Part shown: one piece after another, positions 58,901 to 64,000 of the stretch
Position numbering within the stretch: the first letter of the stretch is position 1
Layout: each line of letters opens with the position of its first letter
NCBI GenBank assembly: GCA_019454045.1
Contig: SKCR01033663.1
Location: forward strand, 124,001 to 188,000
Source of the DNA: Zanthoxylum bungeanum
Lineage: Eukaryota > Streptophyta > Magnoliopsida > Sapindales > Rutaceae
DNA: 64,000 nucleotides
Reading direction: 5' to 3'
Position numbers and translations under genes: made by a program
The notes under the pieces: generated by a model
Seen by the model: the letters and a program-made list of their open reading frames with translations, nothing else
Told to the model about the DNA's origin: nothing
The model's database searches: none

Positions 58901-60383
58901 ACAATGAAAGAAAAAACGCTTAATATAAAATGAGGGTTTTTGTCGCGTGTTGGCAACCAATTTATTATTTTTGATTAGGTCTCATCATACACCCTTAAGC
59001 ATGCATTCTAAAAGCATAATAAGACGCGATAAAATTAATAATGATATGCGGATGGATATACAATACAAATTGTTCCCAGAACAAATCTCTCACTTTCCTC
59101 TCTCCCGCTAGCACTATTCATACTTCTACCCAATTACATAATACTTCTAAAGAAACCTCATTTACATTGAGGGGAATTGGTGAGAAGAGAAATACAATGA
59201 GAAAAGAGGTAATAGGCTGGACACGCAGGTCCAATTTAATAAATTCTAAATTTATTACAATAATTTCCAAAATTGCCCTCACCCTTATAATATCCATTTG
59301 ATATACATTATTCATACAATACATCCAAGTATTCACACAAATCATGTTATCAATCAATCTAATCCAATTAATCAATCTTTGATTAATGACCATCCAATGT
59401 TCATACATCGATTTGATTTGCTCGAGTCAAACTCGTTTAAGAATAACTACTCAAAGTAAGTATTCTTGAATTATATCGAACTACAATTTTAAATCTAATT
59501 TAAATTGTATCCAATACTAATTCATATTTAATTCCAAATTAAATAATTACACTTATTTATGTGCCTTAAAGACTTTGATTCCAAATCCAATCTTAATGGG
59601 TCTCAAAGGCCCAATTAGTATCAAATATTTTTCAATTAAAGTCCAATGGGCTTTTAATTAATTCTTTAGGCTTGGGCTTTTGGCCAAAATGGATCTAACT
59701 CATAATGCCTAGGCCCAATAGGAATCACCTTATGCCATAGAATCAATTTTGGCCCATTAGGCCCAATTAAATTACTAAAGGCCCAATAGTTATATTTTGG
59801 ACTTTATGGAAATGGTTTAGGCCCAAATATAATCCAAGACTAAAATTTGGCCCAACCAAACCCAATAGCCCAAATGCAACAAATTAAATTAATACATTAT
59901 TCCAAATTACATATTAATTCAATTCAAGTGTAATTAACACAATTAATTAATTAATCTAGTATTTCCAAAACACTAATTAATCTAATTAATCATGCTTAAC
60001 ATTTTTAATTTATGTCCAACACAAATTAATCAAAATCAATCTTTCCAACATGCTTCACAGTCACGGCAATACATGAAATTAACATCCAATTTTGATTTCA
60101 ATCTAATTAAATCAACAATTAACATTCAATTTCATGTGAATCAACATATCCAATTGTCTAATTCAAAAATCACCATGAATCACCTAGGGCATACATTCGG
60201 CCAAGGGTATATTTTAGGGAAAATTAATCCTATCAAATTTTCACAAAATCAAAGATGCACAAATCCAATTGAACATCATATAAACATAACTCAATCATCA
60301 ATTTAGGCAAATCCAGCTCCAAGCCAAAAAAAAAACCCAAATTAAAGTCCATAAACCCTAGATTTTCACATCACACTTAGATC
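58901..60383 (-). other. 5' leader of E
   Basis: AT-rich, with GGCCCAATT and TTAATTAA words as in the leader of C. No gene seen. Confidence 0.5.
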
Positions 60384-60395
60384 GCTCCGATACCA
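60384..60395 (-). other. Primer binding site of E
   Basis: Minus strand TGGTATCGGAGC, one base after the LTR; one mismatch from the tRNA-Met site TGGTATCAGAGC. Confidence 0.85.
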
Positions 60396-60396
60396 T

Positions 60397-62498
60397 TGTT
60401 AGTGTCCTAGACATGCCACATGATCTCTAAGCATGATTCGTGTGTGAATAAAAATCAAAAATAAGTTGCGGATGACTTACATTGATCGGTTGAGTTCAAA
60501 ACTTCCATTGATGTTGAAGCTTCCAAGCTCCTGGGTGAGTATCCCTATCACCATCATTTGACTCTCATATGGGCTAGCAAGAACAAATGAAACAAATTTT
60601 ATCTCCCAAGGAGAAATAAATTTGTTCAAGAGAGAGAGGAGCAATAGGCCACTCATCAAATCAGAGGCCATTCGGCCTTTTGAACAAGAAGAAGCAGAGG
60701 CCATTCGGCCTTTTTGCAAAATGAAAAGGCTAAATGCCTTCGGCATTTTCAAAGAGAAATGCAGACGCCAATTGCAAAAAAATTCAGAGAGAAAGAATAG
60801 CCTTTTGCTTATTATTTTATCAACCAAAAAGAAAGCATTTTTTTAATGGCCACCCACTGCGCCAATTTCAAAAAGAGAAGATTAAATGGCCACATGGCCA
60901 AACCGAGAGAGAGAAAATAATAATAATTTCCAAAATTCATTAATTATATATATTTTGTTGGTGGGTGAAATGGGTAAGTAAAATCTAATTTATTACCCAA
61001 CAACTTCCATCAACAAATGACTAGTTGATGCAAGTGAGTGGGTCCCACCATATTGAATTCAAAATTCAAATTACTTACAAAACATACTTTGGCTTGGATT
61101 CGTTTAATCCAATTAAACGAATTTTCCGTCATGACGCAATTAAATCTAATTTAATTAAATAATTATACCTCGCAAAATTATTATTAAAGTCGCTAACGAA
61201 TTAATTCCAAATTTATTCGTTCGCCCGAATTAAAATCCAATTTTAATTCCGCTTTGAAATCTGATTTCAATTAATATATATAATATATTTTTTAATCGAT
61301 TAATTCCAAATTAATCGTTCTCTCTCTCTTCAATCCGATTTTTATCCCAGATAAATAAATAAATTAAATAGTAAAATTCAATTTAACTATTAAATTTACT
61401 TTGCCGATTAATTCCAAATTAATCGCATTCTCTCTTCTCGACGAATTTAATACCAGATAAATTCTAGACACAATTAATCCCAGATTAATTCTTTCTCTGA
61501 TAATTGATTCTCAGATTAATTATTGCCGTAATTAATCCCAGATTAATTTTTCTCTCTCATAATTAATCCCAAATTAATTTTGTTCGAGTCAAATATCATC
61601 GGTGAATCTTTGGGATGCGACCCAAGAGATCCCTGGATATGTAGGCAGTAAATACGATCATCGGACTATCCGAATACGTGCGTACCCGGTACCACGTACT
61701 TACCGATTTACAAGACATGGTTGGCTTCTAGCAAAGCATCGTGCCTGCCCCGTACGAAGCATATATCGGATCACTAGCAACTAGTCTATTTATGATTGGA
61801 AAGTCATGACCTAGTCATACTTCCCCGATGGCTATAGCACTTAGAGTACTAGTTATGTATCCATGTGTGATCATCATCTCCATATGACTGAAATGATACT
61901 TCCATCTTGACATCACACCCAATACACTACGATTCTCAGTATACCCAGAAGAGGTGTACACATAACATGTTAAAGCCTCGGACGACCAAAACCAAAGTAT
62001 ATTGATTGTCGCAAGTATTAGCGATGCAAGTCTCAGGTTAAGACCAAATACACCTACCCTGATTCGGATTCCCATAGACACATAGTCATACTACCAATGG
62101 GATTCCGAGGGGTCTATCCAGAGCGAAGCTGTTTCCATACCATCGGTAAACAGAACCTTATATTACACTTGCATGAGTATCCAATACCCAAATATATGAG
62201 AACTATGTCGTTACGCTTCCATAACACGTACAAGTGTAATACTAGCCTATTCCGCATTATCGATGTCCAGTCTCGATAATACTACGACTAGGGATATTTA
62301 ATGATCAAACCTTTGTGGATTAATATTGTCTCATATCTTATTAATTCGAAACTAATCATAAGGACTTTTATCATTTATATATCCAGGTAATCCAATTACA
62401 AATGATAAAAGGGCAATTTCCTTTGTCACATAGTTAATTTGTACAACAACACCATGTCCTGTACAAATAGTGATGCTATGGGTCATAATTGTCCAACA
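60397..62498 (-). repeat. 5' LTR of E (right copy)
   Basis: 2102 bp, plus-strand ends TGTTAG..CCAACA. It lacks a segment near 61744 that the left LTR keeps (GTGCCT joins GCCCCGTACG directly). Confidence 0.93.
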
Positions 62499-62503
62499 AT
62501 AAC
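62499..62503. repeat. Target site duplication of E (right)
   Basis: ATAAC, partner of 48245-48249. Confidence 0.93.
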
Positions 62504-64000
62504 TGGTCTCTCCCAAATCTTTCATTTGAAATTGATTAGCTAGCCAGGTTTTTATGTCGGATAATAATTTTACATAATTCCTAATGAGTAAAATATCATT
62601 GACGTACGAAATGAGAAAAAACATCTTCCCGTCAGTGACTCGCTTGTATACACAAGGCACATCGATATTCTGCCCAAAATTTTAAGACTTGATCGTGGTA
62701 TTAAATCTTATGTTCGAAGATCGTGATGTCTTCTTAAGTCCATAAATGGACCTTTGCAGCTTCCAAACCTTTTTTGTCTTAACCATGGGCTACGAACCCC
62801 TCTGGTTGTACCATATATATACACTCATCAATATTGCCATTTAAGAATGCAGTCTTGACGTCCATCTACCAAATCTTATAGTCATAATATGCGACAATGA
62901 ACAAAAGAGTGCGAATGGATTTGATCATGGCTACTGGCGAGAAAGTCTTCTCATAGTCAACTCACTCTTTCTGGGTATAACCCTTGCCCAATAGCCTAAC
63001 CTTGAAGGTTTGTTCCTTCCCTTCACACCCCTATTTCTCTTGTAGATCCACTTGCAACCTATAGGTTTTACCCTATCAGGTTGGTTTACAAGTTCCCATA
63101 TTGAGTTGGAATACATTGACTTCATCTCGAGGTTCATATCTTTGAGCCATTCATCTTTATCAGAATTATCCATTACATTATGATAGGTCAATGGATCATC
63201 TACACCATCACTAGAAGCGACAACTTGTGCCTCCCGAACTTCTAGATATTGATCAAGTTGTCGTACAATCCTCCAACTACGTCTTGGTGGCAGATCATTC
63301 TGACAAACTTGCATCTAACGTTCAGATGTCGAAGGTGCTATGTTCTTATCAACTTTTGTTGAACGGTGGTGTGCTAATCGAACCAGCAAGTAATTCCTCG
63401 AGTAACACTTTACTTAGAGGTTTGAACTCCCTCATAGAGTCCTCCTAAAAAATGTAGTGTTTTTCGACACAAACACTTTATTATCTTCCGGACTATAAAA
63501 GAACCCACCCATAGTCTCATTAGGATAGCCTGCAAATAGATACACCTGAGAACGTGGCTCCAACTTTGTAGTGTTATTCTTCAGCACATGTGCTGGACAC
63601 CCCCATATGCGGAAATATCAAACAACTAACTTTATGACCACTCCACAACTGTAAGAGAGTCTTAGGAAAAGGCTTAGATAGAACTACATTAAAGATATGC
63701 ATTGATGTTTGCAATGGATATACCCAGAATGAACTAGGTTGTGAACTGTAACTAAACATAGATCTTATCATGTCTAGTAGGGTCTGATTTCTCCTCTCTG
63801 CAACACCATTTTGCTGTGATGTTCCAAGTCCTTTGAGCTGGGATACTATCACATGCTCAACTAAGAATTCCTCAAATTCTCTATCACGGTATTCTTCTTC
63901 ACAATCCGATCGTATAGTTTTGATCGTCTTTCCTAATTGGTTCTCAACCTCAGCATGATATTATTTGAATTTTTCAAAGGTATCTAACTTGTGCTGCATT
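62504..64000 (-). pseudogene. Copia integrase-RT (element G)
   Basis: Minus strand, right to left. The integrase end (63574-63852) has GTSQQNGVAERRNQTLLDMIRS with the catalytic Glu. The linker and RT start (62931-63314) have DDPLTYHNVMD, DEWLKDMNLEMKSMYSNSIWEL and PIGCKWIYKRNRG. Then DVKTAFLNGNIDECIYMVQPEGF (~62865-62790), then the catalytic block FFLISYVNDILLI (~62600), with Asn where the first Asp of YVDD belongs, and WLANQFQMKDLGE. Stops and frameshifts separate the pieces. RT continues as RNase H at 48244 across element E. Confidence 0.87.

Larger units (their letters stand above)
48250..62498 (-). mobile_element. Ty1/Copia retrotransposon E (host of F)
   Basis: Minus-strand long-LTR Copia element, plus-strand ends TGTTAG..CCAACA, with ATAAC duplications. 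Left LTR 48250-50475, right LTR 60397-62498, tRNA-Met primer site and PPT. Element F lies inside; without it E is ~9.9 kb. The interior has broken gag and pol, though RT is better kept than in A, C and F and lacks their 4-nt deletion. Confidence 0.92.
45603..64000 (-). mobile_element. Ty1/Copia retrotransposon G (host of E), 3' part
   Basis: Minus-strand element that continues past the right edge. From the edge leftwards: integrase (64000-63570), linker, RT (to ~62504), then the 14.2-kb insertion E, then RNase H (48244-47693), PPT and 3' LTR. The ATAAC duplication on both sides of E shows RT and RNase H were once joined. G is distinct from A/C/E/F: a different LTR sequence and better preserved proteins. 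Confidence 0.88.

Overview
The window is a block of nested LTR retrotransposons from a flowering-plant nuclear genome, probably intergenic heterochromatin. The evidence is eight LTR elements of the plant types Ty1/Copia and Ty3/Gypsy (Tat-like and Athila-like), plant-type primer sites (initiator tRNA-Met, tRNA-Asp, probably tRNA-Arg), AT-rich LTRs of 1.7-2.2 kb, and no ordinary host gene that I can recognise. The species cannot be named from the sequence. Almost every element-encoded gene carries stops, frameshifts or deletions.

Layout. (1) 1-3971: 3' part of Copia element A (+), sitting in the inverted Copia element B (3972-7431, -). (2) 7691-40122: a Tat-like Gypsy element D (+) with a second, archaeal-type RNase H, flanked by the target duplication CCTAG. 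D has been split twice. Its integrase is interrupted by the Athila-like element H (16205-25370, duplication GCGGT), and its 3' LTR is interrupted by Copia element C (28045-38154, -, duplication TATAA). Without the insertions D is about 13.1 kb. (3) 40123-45602: old degenerate sequence holding a perfect 36-bp inverted repeat, a Gypsy gag fragment, an LTR-like promoter block and a possible orphan exon. (4) 45603-64000: Copia element G (-), running off the right edge, split by Copia element E (48250-62498, -, duplication ATAAC), which is itself split by the short Copia element F (52833-57200, +, duplication CAAAT).

The most unusual object is element H. It has matching LTRs, a tRNA-Asp primer site, gag and protease. 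Reverse transcriptase, RNase H and the integrase core are missing: the protease frame runs directly into the integrase tail. Downstream, where Athila elements may carry an env-like gene, H carries two other reading frames. One is an uninterrupted ~188-codon ORF with a basic stretch followed by a Cys cluster, recalling small nucleic-acid-binding proteins. The other is a nearly complete, intronless copy of a plant LOG gene (the cytokinin-activating phosphoribohydrolase), with a single in-frame stop near its end. Each lies behind a plausible splice acceptor. H therefore looks like a non-autonomous retrotransposon that captured a host hormone gene and must have been mobilised by enzymes supplied in trans.

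Elements A, C and F share the same 4-nt frameshift in reverse transcriptase, so this Copia subfamily probably also spread after losing its own coding ability. The order of insertion read from the nesting is: B before A; D before H and C; G before E before F.
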